The translations under genes were made by a program, and so were the position numbers. From Megamerina dolium (lineage: Eukaryota > Arthropoda > Insecta > Diptera > Megamerinidae), in assembly GCA_963854835.1 (NCBI GenBank), contig OY978527.1, positions 33,129,047 to 33,193,046 of the forward strand: a DNA stretch of 64,000 bases. The letters run 5' to 3'. Positions 21,488-33,840 of this stretch are shown here, piece by piece. The notes below the pieces were generated by a model that was not told the DNA's origin, made no database searches, and saw only the letters and a program-made list of their open reading frames with translations. Every line of letters begins with the position of its first letter. Within the stretch, counting starts at the first letter, position 1.

Positions 21488-22960
21488 ATAACAGATACAA
21501 CAATTTCGAATAAATTCTTTTTAGGGTTTAAGTGAAGAAGTTAGAGTTTAAGTGAAGAAGTTAGAGTTTAAGCGAGAGCTACAGATTTGCACCTTAATAT
21601 ATTGCCATAAAATTTATCATTTTGTTAAGAGCTAATTAAGAGCTTTTAAATTTGTTTATCTGTGATAACAGACAAGTGTTACATTGCAATATTGAAATTC
21701 ATATTATTTGCCATGAAATGAAAAACTCATCAGATGAACCACTTATGTATATATTGTTGTATCACATACAATATAAAATGGTTAACCGATAGATATTGCG
21801 ATGAACTGTCTAAACAAATGGTTCATCGTATTTTTACTACAGCGAATTCGAGCTAATACGAAAAAGTTATACGATACAAATCACAAATCACAATCACAAA
21901 TGGTTTGCTTTGGCTCTTATGTGCTTCGTCCATCGAGATGCGTTCCCAAATGCATTGCTTCTGACGCCTGAGGATTCCGCGATTCTTGCACACAGTGAAT
22001 GTGCTGCGAACTCATTTGGACTCTGCTTACTTACATCCTGATTCTCATACTCGAACTGAGCGTTCGTCTTGTCCAAACAGCCTTTTGTTCGTGTATTTGT
22101 ATTCCCCTAATTCGAATTCGGCTCCTTAGTGATAACTATTCGATAACAGCTGATTGTTATTTATCGAAAACGTAACAAATGTATATTCTCTAACATGAAC
22201 ACGACTTAAAATGAAGTAGAGAACTGTGAAAATCAAACGAAAAAGCTGTTGTTATTGTCACTAAAATTGATAATTCAAGCAAAAAAGATAAAAATCAAGC
22301 AAAAAATCATGGAAAAAATATTTAAATTATTAAAATTACTTGTTTAATACCTTTTAGTGGTGAAACAAACTACCAGTGCTTAGTTTGATATGCTAGAAAG
22401 AGTGTTGCAGAAAAATCCAGACTTAGAAAGAGGAGCCCCAATATTTGGTGCGAATAAGAACATGGTTGACCTGCAGTAGAATGAGTTAGCCAACTAGAAA
22501 GTTTTTAACAAATCTTAAACAAAATGATATTATTGATTAATATACACATACAAATGTAAAATATGTGCGGTATGTGGGTGTAAGCCAGAGTAAACCACTT
22601 TACTTCTATCCCATTTCATTTCCATATAATACTACAACTATCTGGAATGCCTATAAATGCACGTCTACTTACTCTGCGTCTGGTAACTGCAAGACATTTG
22701 TACAATCTTGCAGCCTCCACCTTTCAACCCGCAAATCCTCTGCACCGGAACGTTCACTGGCTAAAAACTCTATTGCTTGATACATTTTGTTCAAATTTAA
22801 ATTGGTTAAATTTAACTTTGTTCGAATTTTAATTTGTTAAATTCAATTATGTTTAAATTCTTCCTTTTTTTAACTTTTACACAAAGTAAACAAAAGAATT
22901 TCCACAAGTCTTTTCGAGCGAATAACATAAGAACGAAAGGGTGGTCGATAATTCTTAATC
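21488..22960. other. Non-coding stretch
   Basis: I see no gene. Around 21520-21575 a short unit (agagtttaagtgaagaagtt) is repeated two to three times in tandem. The rest is AT-rich and unrecognised. Confidence 0.4.
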
Positions 22961-23065
22961 ATTTGGCCACGAATCGTTCGTATGGCTTTTTGTTAGAGAC
23001 AGACTGTTACTCACTTATGTGGCCATTACAACCGAAAATCTATTTAGGCCGAATTCACCTATGTT
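22961..23065 (-). pseudogene. LINE 3'-end fragment
   Basis: Positions 23012-23045 (cttatgtggccattacaac, then cgaaaatc) are almost identical to 46432-46460, which reads as the extreme C-terminus and 3' end of an RTE-like LINE on the minus strand. Only this short end is recognisable here. Confidence 0.45.
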
Positions 23066-23189
23066 GGCCTATACAGAATGCCATTTTTCCAACTGACATA
23101 AATCTGAGTTTGTTCGACCAATACTTTACACACTTTACAGCGATACAATAATTCAGATCTTTTTCCTCAACCGTATATCAGGTGTAGTA

Positions 23190-24400
23190 AAAAATAAATC
23201 TATTATTTTTCCTATAGATGGCTTTAGTAATCTGTATCTCGCGTTGTATAAGTGCGGTCGGATTACGCTAAATTGTGTTAGAAAGACAGGATTTCGTACT
23301 AAATAAACTTTTCAGGCAGTTTTATGATGAACATCAGTAAAGAGAAAATACGCCATATTTTACAGTTTTTCTTCGATAAGGACGAAAATGGAAGCCAGAC
23401 GGCTGTGAAATGTGAATAGTGTTTATGGTCCTGATACTTTAACAGCCAGTCTCAAGCAATTTTGGTTTCGTCTATTCCGTTCCGGTAATTTTGATGTCAA
23501 AGATGTACCACGCTCTGGAAGGCCAATTGTCGAAAATATCGATAAACTAATGGAAATCGTCGAGACTGACCATCATGTAAGCACTGTTTCCATTGCCCAG
23601 CAGCTAAACATTGCACAAAAACCATTTGGAACCATTTAAATAAGGCTGTATACAAAAAGAAGCTTGATGTATGGGTGCCACACGAGTTAACGCAAAAAAA
23701 CCTCATGGACCGAATTTCTAATTGTGAATCGCTGCTGATTCACAACAAAATCGATTCATTTCTGAAGTGGATGGTTAGTGGTGATGAAAAGTGGGTCACT
23801 TACGACAACGTCAAGTGAAAACGGTTGTGGTCGAATCGCGGTGAGCTGGCGCAAACGGTGGCCAAGCCAGGATTGACGGTCAGGAAGGTTTTGCTATGTG
23901 TTTGGTGGGATTGGCAGGGAATCATCTACTATGAGCTGCTCGCCTAAGGTCAAACTCTTAATTCGGACCTGTACTGTCAACAATCGGGCCGTTTGAAGGA
24001 AGCAATCGCCCGGAAGCGGCCAGCGTTGGCCAATAGGAGAGGAATTGTGTTCCATCAGGACAACGCTAGGCCACACACATTGATAGTGACTCGCCAGAAG
24101 CTCCGGGAGCTTGGTTGGGACGTTCTTATGCATCTATCTTACAGTCCGGACCTGGCATCAAGCGATTACTACATGTTCCTGTCTATGGCGAATGATTTTG
24201 CTGGTGAAAAATTTGCCTCATGAGAAGCTTGTGAAAATCTACTGTCCTAGTTTTTTGCCAATAGAGACAAGGGTTTCTATGAGAGTGGCATTATGAAATT
24301 CCCTTCAAAATGGCGACAAGTTATCGTACAAAACGGTGCATATTTGACCTAAATCGGATCATTCTATCTGTGCTAAATAAAGCCTTCAATTTAATGCAAA
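23190..24400 (+). pseudogene. Mariner DD34D (irritans/SETMAR-like) transposase, broken
   Basis: N-terminal motifs appear in successive frames: KEKIRHILQFFFDKDENGSQTA (helix-turn-helix), VNSVYGPDTL, RSGNFDVKDVPRSGRP (23412-23639) and then a GDEKWV motif around 23780 with the first catalytic Asp. Frame 23993-24223 carries RRGIVFHQDNARPH and YSPDLASSDYY, with 34 residues between the two Asp, so DD34D. A C-terminal MKLPSKW-like motif follows in another frame near 24290. At least three frameshifts and several stops make it inactive. The ends are uncertain; a cctatagatgg/ctttagta sequence near 23210 may be the left end. Confidence 0.85.
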
Positions 24401-24945
24401 AATAATTCTGTTTACTAAACCTTATATTATAATTGCTGGTTAGGCATATTACAGGAAATACCTAAACAATCGCAATTAAAATGCATAAAAGTAGTCTCTG
24501 ATTTCATTATCTACACATAACGCATATATGAGTGTGGCACTTGCGTATCTGCAAATGCATGTGAGTAATGTTCTTGGCCACTTTTCTTATAATGCATTTT
24601 CATCATCGTCATCATCATCATCGGCATCATCATCAATTTGTCAAAGTGCATCAATGTTTAACAACATTATATGCTTTTAAAAGCACTAAGACCAACATAA
24701 AATTGATGACTTCCGTTGATTCATGACAATGCTGTTTTGCATTTGACGCACACATACACACTACTCTTTCATGTTGATAATATTGTTTGATAAAATGTAA
24801 TTAACCTATGTAATTTATGTGTTTATTGTAATACATTGGAGAAAATTAATTTAATATTGCATGTGCTAATGTATTTTATTTACTAAATATAGTACTGTTG
24901 AAAAGAAAGAATATGAATTTTTAAGAGTTTAAGATAGGAAGAATA
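24401..24945. other. AT-rich stretch with (ATC)n
   Basis: I see no gene. It includes an imperfect CAT/ATC triplet repeat at about 24599-24635. Confidence 0.4.
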
Positions 24946-24954
24946 AATATTGTA

Positions 24955-27900
24955 TGAAGGCCGATGAAGGCCGAGTACTGCCTATTAGACCCCATTAGTG
25001 GTCCTTAGGCTCTGCTCGGTAACTCCTATTCCTTCCTCCACGTGGTGTCGGCTGGAGTACGAGCAACCAAAAAGAAGATCAGGTACCCAACCCTGGTGGG
25101 AAATTTGGTCGTACACTAATAGGAAAGGGGGCACAGCTCACGAGTGACAGTTCTCCATGTTAGGAGCGACTCGTGAATTGTGTATGAACAACGGCAGCTG
25201 GTTGTTCATTAGTGATACTGGCGTGAATGTAGATATACAAAGGAAATGGTAGCATCACAAATCAAATGGCGCTTGAGGAACTCATGGTACGGCATTTGAA
25301 CAGCGAAGTAGAAGGCAAGGAGGGAAACCACTACTTTAAAATAAATCCCTAGAACAGTCACAGTTCACCAATTATGGAAAAGTATGATAAAAAACGGCCC
25401 TCAGTCTCCGGTAATAGGAGGGTGCTAAGAATCCCCGGAGGTAAAACAACTAAAAAATTAAATATTGATACATGGAATGTGAGAAGTTTATATGAAGCAG
25501 GAAAACTGGCCAATGTCATACAAGAAATGAAAAGATTAGAGGTAGACATCTTGGGAGTATGTGAAACGTGGTGGCCAAACAATATTCTGGAAACACAACA
25601 AGCAGACATAGAAATGGAGTAGGCATAATTGTATCGTTACATCTAGCCGACTCGATAACTTAATTCATTCCGCTTTCAGATAGAGTTATGCTACTAAAAT
25701 TCAACTCCAAACCGATTAATCTCAATATAATACAAGCATATGCTCCAACACTGGATAAGCCAGATGCGGAGATAGAACAATTTTACGAGGAAATAAACAC
25801 ACTACTGAAATTAACGAAGCCACATGAAATTACACTAATAATAGGTGATTTTAATGCCAAAGTTGGCAATGAGAATGTAGACGGAATAGTAGGAGCCTTT
25901 GGTTTAGGTACAAGGAATGAAAGAGGGGAACGACTCATACAATTTTGCCTAGAGCAAAATTTCAAAATCACTAATACATGGTACTGCCTACCAAAGAGAC
26001 GCCTATACACCTGAAAATCTCCCAAAGACACAAAGGAAACCATTGTTAGAAATCAGATAGATTACATTCTAGTGAACAAAAGATTTCAATCGTCCAAGGT
26101 TTCAACATATCGGGGCGCTGATGTGTCATCTGACCACAACTTGTTGATAGCTATAATTAAATTACGTTTATCAAAGCCGAAAAAGTCGCAGAAACATAAA
26201 AAAATTTGTCTGGATCTTCTTCAGGATGAGGATATTTGCGGAGCTGTAAAGAAAGAAATAAACAATAATATCAATAAAATCAAAAATATTAAAACTCAAA
26301 CGGAAAGTGTAGAAAGCTACTGGGAACAAACAAAACAAATTTTTAGCGGAATTCCTAATAAATGTTTAAATCGTAGAAAAGATAATAAGAGGCAGGAATG
26401 GATGAATGACAACATCATGAAATTGATGGAAGAAAGACGAAAATACAGAGGAAAAGATGAAGCGAAATATAAACAAATCCACAACCAAATAAGAAAAGAA
26501 ATTAAGGAAGCGAAACACAAGTGGTTAGACAACCAGTGCCTAGAAATTGAAACCTTGCAACTGCTACATAACGACCATGCCCTACATAAAAAAATTAAAG
26601 AAACTGCCAGTGTATACCAGAAACGTACGTATGGAATACTAACAGATGACAGAAACAAAATTATATCAGGACATGACGCCATAAAAAATACTTGGAAAAG
26701 TATATACACCAACTATTTGATAATGAAAACAGAGAAGATTTAAATCGGAACATGACAGGGGACCAACTGAGTGGTCAAAGTATAACCAGAGATGAAGTGT
26801 TAAAAGCAATTACTAATGCAAAAAGTAAAAAATCTGTAGGACCAGATGGTATTCTAGCGGAATTTTTTAAACTCATAGATTACGAAAACATAGATATACT
26901 GACAAATTTATTTAATAAAATTTATGATACAGGCACATATACCAAAGGAATGGTTGCAATCAAGTTTTATACCATTACCAAAAAAAAGCTAAGGTACGTA
27001 AATGCGATGATTACCGGCTAATTAGTCTGATGAGCCACGGCTTAAAAATATTTCTAAAAATACTTAAGGCCCGCTTATTCCTACAATGCGAAGAAGTAAT
27101 GGGCCGTACGCAATTTGGGTTCAAACAAGCTATGGGAACACGCGAAGCCCTGTTCAGCCTACAAGTCCTCATTCAAAACTGCAAAGATGTGCAAAAAGAT
27201 GTGTATGCTGTATGCTTCAGTGATTACAAAAAAGCCTTCGATAAAGTTCTTCATGAAAAGCTGATCAAGATTCTCAAAAATATTGACATAGATGAAAAAG
27301 AGATAAGATGTATTACCAATCTATATTGGAATCAAACCGCGCACTTAAAATTAGAGGAAAATGTGACAAAGGATATAAAAATCAAAAAAGGTGTTCGGCA
27401 AGGATGTATTTTGTCTCCAATGCTCTTCAACATATACTCAGAGTATATACTTGAAGAAGCTATAGCATCTTGCAACAAGGGCATCAAAGTAAACGGTCAG
27501 ATGATAAATAACATAAGATTTGCCGACGACACTACAATAATAGCTGACAATATAGACGATCTTCAACAACTTGTAAAATCTGTAAGTGAAAAAAGTCGGC
27601 AATATGGACTAAGCATCAACAAACAAAAAACTAAATTCATGATTATATCTAAAACTCAGACTAATAACATAGAATTATGTATAGATGACCAGACAATCGA
27701 AAGAGTATCAAGCTTCAAATACTTGGGTTGTTGGCTAACCGACAATTGGCAAAATGACAAAGAAATCCGTTGTCGTATAGAAGCAACTAGAACAGCATTC
27801 TACAAATACAGAAAAGTTCTATGCAACCGAAGTTTGAGCATAAAACTACGAATGCGATACCTAAAGTGTTATGTTTTGTCTGTGTTGTTATATGGTGTTG

Positions 27901-28490
27901 AAGCGTGGACCTTAAAACTTACATTGATGAACAAACTGGAAGCTTTTGAAATGTGGTGCTATCGTCGTATGCTAAAAATTTCATGGACAGATAAAATCAG
28001 CAACAATGAAGTATTACGAACACTCAAAAAAGAAAGAGAATTGCTACAAACGATAAAACGTAGAAAAACGGCATACTTTGGACACATAATGCGAGGACCA
28101 AAGTGTGAACTATTACAACTGACAGTGGAAGGAAAAATAGAAGGCAAAAGAGGAATAGGACGAAAGCAAAAATCATGGTTAAGAAATATTAGAGAATGGA
28201 CAGGATTAACAACAATTGGACAACTGATAGAAGCCGCGCGAAACAGACAAGAATATCAAAGTATAGTACTAAGCCTAAACTAGATCAAAAATGAAATACA
28301 AATATGTGCAATGTAACTAAGTATCATATATGTAACAATAATTTATGTTTTCCTATGTTAAATGTTTAATGTCTCTGAGTAATGTGTATAAACAATATTA
28401 ATATTATAGAACTGTAAAATATTCGAATTGTGATCGCAAACATTCTGTAACAGAATATACAAATAAAGAAGAAGATGAAGAGACTGTTGG
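24955..28490 (+). mobile_element. RTE-like LINE, nearly full length
   Basis: This is a non-LTR retrotransposon with a 5' untranslated leader (24955-25372), an AP endonuclease, a linker, a reverse transcriptase and a 3' end at about 28490 carrying an aataaagaagaagatgaag tail. The layout is that of RTE/Proto-type LINEs with one main ORF. Autonomous mobility would need endonuclease nicking followed by target-primed reverse transcription. This copy carries a few lesions (listed under the ORF) but is by far the best preserved LINE here. No target duplication was found. Confidence 0.85.
25374..28286 (+). pseudogene. LINE endonuclease-reverse transcriptase ORF, several lesions
   Basis: The endonuclease has TWNVRSLYEAGKL (25469 on), ADILG-like and CETWW motifs, GDFNAKVG near 25846, RNQIDYI near 26055 and SDHNL near 26130. 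The reverse transcriptase has KKSVGPDGI, DYKKAFDKV (domain A), RQGCILSPMLFN, the catalytic FADDTTII (27516-27542), YLGCWL and YGVEAW. Lesions are a deletion after 25617 where the frame restarts with NGVGIIV, a TAA near 25661, a Trp-to-stop TGA near 26012, a frameshift near 26695 and another near 26990. The last frame (27030-28283, 417 residues) is uninterrupted through the whole catalytic region. The protein cannot be made in one piece. Confidence 0.88.
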
Positions 28491-29500
28491 AAAAGTCCAC
28501 CATTCATCATGAATTACTTGGACGTACCTGATGAAAGAATTTGGCTATCGGAAGATCTATGCTCAATATATTCCATAAAAGTTCACAAACAGTTCAGGAG
28601 CGCTAACTGTAGGTGATCAAGCTGCATACAAATTATTACTGGTGATGTGAAGTGACGTTTTCATTATCTTGCAATAACAAAGCTACAAATTACCGATAGG
28701 AATCTTCCAGAAAAAGTCAGTTCTTAACACAGGACTGATGAAATTGTTTCGTTTTCTAAAGCTTGCAAGTCGTACAGATGTAGGATTTGCGCCCTCATAT
28801 GTGTGCCTCCGTGTTCGTTCAAAACCGTTACTGCATGGTGAAGAGTCATATGCTACTCGAGGTGCTATTAATTTAGTACTACGAATTTAGATTTGAAAGT
28901 TGATACACACTCTGCTCTAATCCAGAATGTAAAGCGTTTTTCCGTGCCCATTGGATGAGTTTTGCGACAAGGGGTTACCTAGGACCACATTCCAATGGAG
29001 CCATTCTGATAGGGCGTCACCTCATAGTGTAATGTTGACCTTATTATGGTAGGAGGTGCTACTCCGCTTTGTATTCGTCGGCTTCCTAACTATTGTTTTT
29101 CGGAACCGAAACGATTCAAAAATATGTCTCTGGTCAAACGGAGCTCGACTATGATCTATAGCACTGCAGCCATTCCGCGCAATTAAGCATCGAGTGCATA
29201 TACCTCTAGTGGAAGCAGGACCTTTATCACGTTAACTGTTTCCAGGATTTCGGTCAAATGAGCCGTGATCTTTGGCTAAGCAAAGACCTATTAACAGAAC
29301 TCTCCTGTTTAAAAATCTCAGGGGTTCCTGCTGCAAGGACCAGTACCGGTTTCTTCTAAGGGGCGGAGCTCGATGAACGGATAAGCTTCGATACATAGCG
29401 ACACCGTGTCCCAAGATCCTCTCGTATCGCACACAGGATGAGCCGGGCATCTCGAAAAGAGCTCAAACTGGTGAGATGTTTGATAAGTAGAAGGTGAATT
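28491..29500. other. Unassigned, probably decayed retroelement 5' sequence
   Basis: This stretch is noticeably richer in G+C than its surroundings and has no long frames. The minus-strand frame 29450-29232 resembles nothing I know. Because RNase-H-class LINE sequence starts just downstream on the plus strand, this may be that element's decayed 5' half, but no endonuclease motif could be read. Confidence 0.35.
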
Positions 29501-30640
29501 TTTATTGGATTACAAATCTAATTGGTGAGGTACCGTAAGAAAGAGGTCGACAGAAGTTGCCGCACGAAACTGGAAAGGTCCCTAAGAGGCGAAGATTTTA
29601 AAATTCTGCTCGTAGGAAAACTCTGCATGCCTATCAAAGCGGAAACTCCAGTGAATTGGCTTTGCATAATCAACAAGTGTAGAACAGCTTTTGTCAGGAA
29701 AAATTACGTATTGTGCATTTCTCTGAATATTAAGAGTGCGTTCGACAATGCTATTTTCGAGAGTATATGTGATTGTGCCGGGAAGCATGGTGTAGTTAGA
29801 TTGCTAGTAAATAGATTTCGTTTAATTGTAGCCGAGCGGATTCGAACGATGCATGCAGGATGGTCTACTTGTAACATCTGAAGTAAACAACGGATATCTC
29901 CAGAGTGGCGTGCTGTCTGCTTTACTCTTCTGCAAGGTGATTGATCTTCTGAGCTCGAATAACTACGCGTAAGCCTAAGCGGAAGACAACGTCAAATTGC
30001 TGCAGCCCTTTCGCTTATGAGCGTCTGCAGAAAAGTGCAGCATATAGTCAGTATGATAAAAACTTGATGCGGGGCGAATGTACTATCGGCCAATCCCTCT
30101 AAAATTGGTTTGGTTTTCTTTATCAGTAGGAGAAAACTGATGGTTTCATTCTTCCCATACTCGTAGGAGACACGTTCAGTTATTGGACGTGGTTAAGCAT
30201 CTGGGAATAATACTCTTTTGTAAATCGCTTGACTCTTATATATCTACACTGCTTTATGTTGTGCTAAGATTTTTACTAAAATGTCTGGCCCAGTATTTGA
30301 TGTTGGGGTCTTTGTGGAGGCGTGTAAAGCCCAGCTGTTTTTTGGACTTTGTTCGCCACATGGTCATATTTTCTTCTGCCTTTGAGCAGAGATAACTGCA
30401 GATTGGTAGTCGGCCTGGTAATGGGCCATTTCTTATGGGCTGGTCATATGGAAAGAGTAGGATTAACAAATTATACACTCTCTCCAGCCTATGGGCAGGT
30501 CATAACACTTCTTGTGCATTTCAGTTTTTTAGGTTTTGGCATAGATGTGCTAAGGGGCAATACTCTTGGCTCCTTGGCACCACTTCCGATTTCTTCGTAA
30601 ACCATGCAGATTTAAAACAAATTAAAATGGATCACAAACG
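29501..30640 (+). pseudogene. RNase-H-class LINE, decayed reverse transcriptase and C-terminus
   Basis: Frame 29522-29881 contains NKCRTAFVRKNYVLCISLNIKSAFDN, the LINE reverse transcriptase domain A, followed by HGVVRLLVN. After a frameshift come GYLQSGVLSALLFCKVID (domain B) and a damaged catalytic region (AEDNVKLLQP instead of ADD). At 30390-30600 a C-terminal segment GHFLWAGHMERVGLTN, then CAFQFF..GIDVLRGNTLGSL, equals the zinc-knuckle tail of such elements. The RNase H domain between them is deleted. It is inactive. Confidence 0.75.
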
Positions 30641-31826
30641 CAGTACAATAAACGTATTATGCTTGAGTACTGCACTTATATTGATATCAAACACAAAAAC
30701 TAATGACCTTCTCTTTCCTTTATTCTTCAAAATTTGGAAAATATTATCCAAACTTGTCAATTCGCTTCAGCTTAAAAATCAGACGTAAAAACGGCGGATG
30801 CCTTAGCAAATTCGACGCACCTACGCGCGTATGCATTTGTGTGTGTATATGTGTATGCACTTTGTAACAGCATACATCTGAAGTCCTTCCAAATACGAAC
30901 AACTGGCCCATCAAAGCCATCAGCTACGTCTGTCATAAGATGTCTAATGAGCACATGTCCTTAATTGAGTGTGAATCCTTTAAATATGTAGCATTGCAGA
31001 TGCAAGTCGTTGCGAGTAGAATGATTCCAACAATGTCAATCATTTCATTTGCTTTTCGTTTACATTTGCAACTGTTGCTGTGATTGTTCGCATTTAACAA
31101 ATGTTATGCAATTATCATGAGAAGGCGTTAAATGCGTTACATTGTTAACATGACAACTAACACTTGCAGTATGTTGATAAAACTACACTAGCTCACTCGT
31201 AAGCATGCATCCTTCAAAATAACATAATTTGCAGTTAAGATAAGTATGTGTGTGTGTCGTTCTTGCTGATGGCTTATCAGTATTACATTATGTAATTGGG
31301 GCTATAATAAATTGGTTGTTAATTATTAATTTAAACACAAAGGAACAACCGACCCATTTACTTAAGTTTATCATTTCTGTTTCGGCTATCTAACCGGTTA
31401 TTAAAATTTGATTAGTGTTGCTTAAATACTCAAAATTTATAATTAGAATATAATTAGATTGTAATTCGAATATAGCGAGTGGTTGTGGTATGTCACGTAT
31501 GTCTTTTTTGTCAATTGTCCAATTTTTCAAGGTATGTACCTTTGCAATTTCTATGGCAAGAAATGCAATCAAAATTCATCTATACTGGCTTAATATACGT
31601 TTTTTATGAAGAACCGGCTGTAGAAACATCAAAAAAATATCACCTCAACGGTATTTGGTAGATTTCAACAATTTTAAGGGGTTTTTGAATCCTGAAAGGG
31701 GTGTTATTATTTGTATTGTTTAAAATAATTTTCTAAATTGTTCATTTTGTTACGCATAATTTTAATGCTGACTAAAGCTTCGTCACTAAACGTTTGGATG
31801 TGCTGGTGCACAGTGCCTAAATGTAT
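30641..31826. other. Non-coding stretch
   Basis: I see no gene and no recognisable repeat beyond short TG and CA runs near 30838 and 31248. Confidence 0.4.
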
Positions 31827-32300
31827 GTACGAGGGTTGCCTTTTATATTTTAAAAAGTATAATCTAGTACGTTTTTGTAAAATCTGACATTTCCATTGAA
31901 AAGTTTGACATTTTTTAATATAAAACTATTCAGAAAGTTTTGATATACAAGCACTATTTGTGATATTTACAGTGACTTGAAACATTCATCTCATTTAACT
32001 CGTGAACATTTGCGAGCTATGCTTTTTTACGATTTTCGAAGTGAATTATCTCAACAACAGTGCTTCGATCGTCTTCATGCGGTATTTGGCAATGAAGCAC
32101 CAACCCTCCAGACAATTTATAACTGGTTTAACGAATTCAAGCGTGGTCGCCGTTCGCTTCAGAACGAATTTCCTGAAGGTAAAATTCCAGAAGAAGCAAA
32201 TGGTTTTCCAAAGAAATTGTACAAACAGAGCTATTTTTTCATATTCGTAAATAAATACTTATCTCATCCCAAGATTTTTACGTCATCTCAATAAAAAAAA
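31827..32300 (+). pseudogene. Mariner transposase N-terminal fragment (Mos1-type helix-turn-helix)
   Basis: Frame 31977-32294 begins HSSHLTREHLRAMLFYDFRS and contains SELSQQQCFDRLHAVFGNEA and TIYNWFNEFKRG, the N-terminal helix-turn-helix of a mariner transposase of the SETMAR/Mos1 type. The catalytic domain is absent; after FPEG.IPEE the frame enters unrelated sequence. A mariner-like terminus TA/CGAGGGTTGCC lies at 31828-31840. It is a deleted, inactive copy. Confidence 0.8.
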
Positions 32301-32639
32301 ACCGCAAGTATATTATTTTTTATGTTTTTCCAACAAGGAAAATTAATTTTTAAAATTTTAACCCTTGGTCATTGCCGAAAGAGGTCTCTATACGTACAAA
32401 TGGGCATTATATTTAAAACAGGGATCCAATCGTCTTATTCGTAAATGTCTACTCGTCATTTGGCAATTTATTTTCGTTCAAGTGACATTCCATTTATGTG
32501 TGAGAGTTTATATTTGGTACTTGATGGCACTCCATTTTGTCTCAAAAAACAATTTCCACGTACAGTAAATAGCTGTTTTAAGTCTTGAATTTTGTTCCGT
32601 TGTTGAAGATTCCTCTACGAATTAAATTCAGTTGATGTG

Positions 32640-32960
32640 GAATTACCATCCCATACCACAGTCTAATTGTTGTTATATAGATCAATCATTATCTCTAGTA
32701 TTTTGTACTAAATTCCGATATTTCTAAGTTTCTCTCACTGTAGTCGAATGCTGCTCTAAAATCCACAAAAGAACACGTACTGGGTTGTGAGGCAGAATCA
32801 TTGTCCATCATAGCATAGCCTTTCCTAAAGCGAGCCTGGCATTGATTCTCCACTCAAGAGATTAATCGTTCATTAATTACTCCGGCATCCAGTTTGGCTA
32901 TAAAATTTAGGAGGAAATACATCTGCAATTATTTGCTTCATTTGTGTCTTCTTTTTTTAA
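32640..32960 (-). pseudogene. LINE reverse transcriptase fragment
   Basis: The minus strand at about 32795-32730 reads TCSFVDFRAAFDYSER, which is reverse transcriptase domain A, preceded by a CRFRKGYAMMDNDSAS-type segment and followed by weak downstream homology (KILEIMIDLYNNN in another frame). Both ends are truncated, and the right end abuts the large inverted repeat. Confidence 0.7.
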
Positions 32961-32967
32961 ATCGCAA

Positions 32968-33435
32968 TTTTTTATTTTATATATATACATCTCGAGTGTT
33001 TTTGTACTCTACAATACAAATCGATTTCCATTATGGAACATGTTTAATTAGTGCAATAATAAATTAGTGCCGTTTATATATATCACGAGGTTTCTTGTAA
33101 TAAACAATATAAATACATAAACGTATAAAAGTATATCTCGTGTTTTTTTTTTTCTTTGTACAAAGTGATGTACATAAGAAACAATCAGTTTGCAATTTAC
33201 GTGCATTTCTCTTTCATTTCAATACGGAATTTCTTCCGATAACGAAAATAATTAAATAAATCAAAACTTGATTTAAACATATTCCTTGAGGAATGGTATT
33301 GGCCACCAACGAAAGGCTTAACCATTCAGAATGTGAGAAAAGGTGTGCTGATGCAAATACAACAGCAACAGCAAGTAGCAGCAGCGCTATCATCACATCA
33401 ACCGTAACAATAACAACAACAATTAATCATCAGAA
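32968..33435 (+). repeat. Left arm of 468-bp inverted duplication
   Basis: This arm is the reverse complement of 33841-34308 over its full 468 bp. I count only two mismatches (near 33018 and near 33388) and equal homopolymer lengths. It includes an A/T-rich outer half, a T11 tract (33143-33153) and an inner half encoding a Ser/Thr-rich reading frame on the plus strand. No terminal repeats typical of fold-back transposons were recognised. Such high identity means a recent event or gene conversion between arms. Confidence 0.95.
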
Positions 33436-33840
33436 TTCAGAATTCAGTGTCAATTTTCTGACATGGTGTATTTTATAAACTCGAGGACACGGTTAACGGT
33501 TAACGGTCGAGTGGTTGTTTCTTTGATATTGTGTATGTGAGAGAGATGCCGGTGGGCTCATACCTTGGTTGAGTTGTACCGATGTGATTTTTCTGCGACT
33601 TGAATTACCGACTGCTTCTTGCTTCCTAACAAAATTAAAGTTATTTAAGTTAAATCATTTTTAAATAATAGCATAATAAATAATAATAATTAAAAAACTA
33701 CTTGTATGCGATGTTTTCGCTGTTGTTGATGTTTCGCTGGTAGCGTCATTTTTCGCCTTCATCTTGTCCACTCTCAAACTATTGCTATCGTCACTTGACG
33801 ACAAATCTTGCTGTTGTTGTCGGAGATTTTCTTCCATTTG
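33436..33840. other. 405-bp spacer of the inverted duplication, with possible exon
   Basis: The spacer is unique sequence. Its right part, read on the minus strand from about 33850 to 33700, encodes SSEQMEENLRQQQQDL, then an SSSDDSNSL segment and a Lys/Thr/Ser-rich stretch, directly after an in-frame stop and a possible acceptor (ttaatcatcag). This looks like a low-complexity exon of a nuclear or regulatory protein, but I cannot name it and no donor was settled. The left part (33480-33640) has no recognisable content. Confidence 0.45.

Noticed and set aside
29232..29450. Minus-strand frame that at first looked like translated ribosomal RNA sequence
   Set aside because: The nucleotide sequence does not match conserved large-subunit rRNA segments that I can recall, and LINE sequence follows directly.
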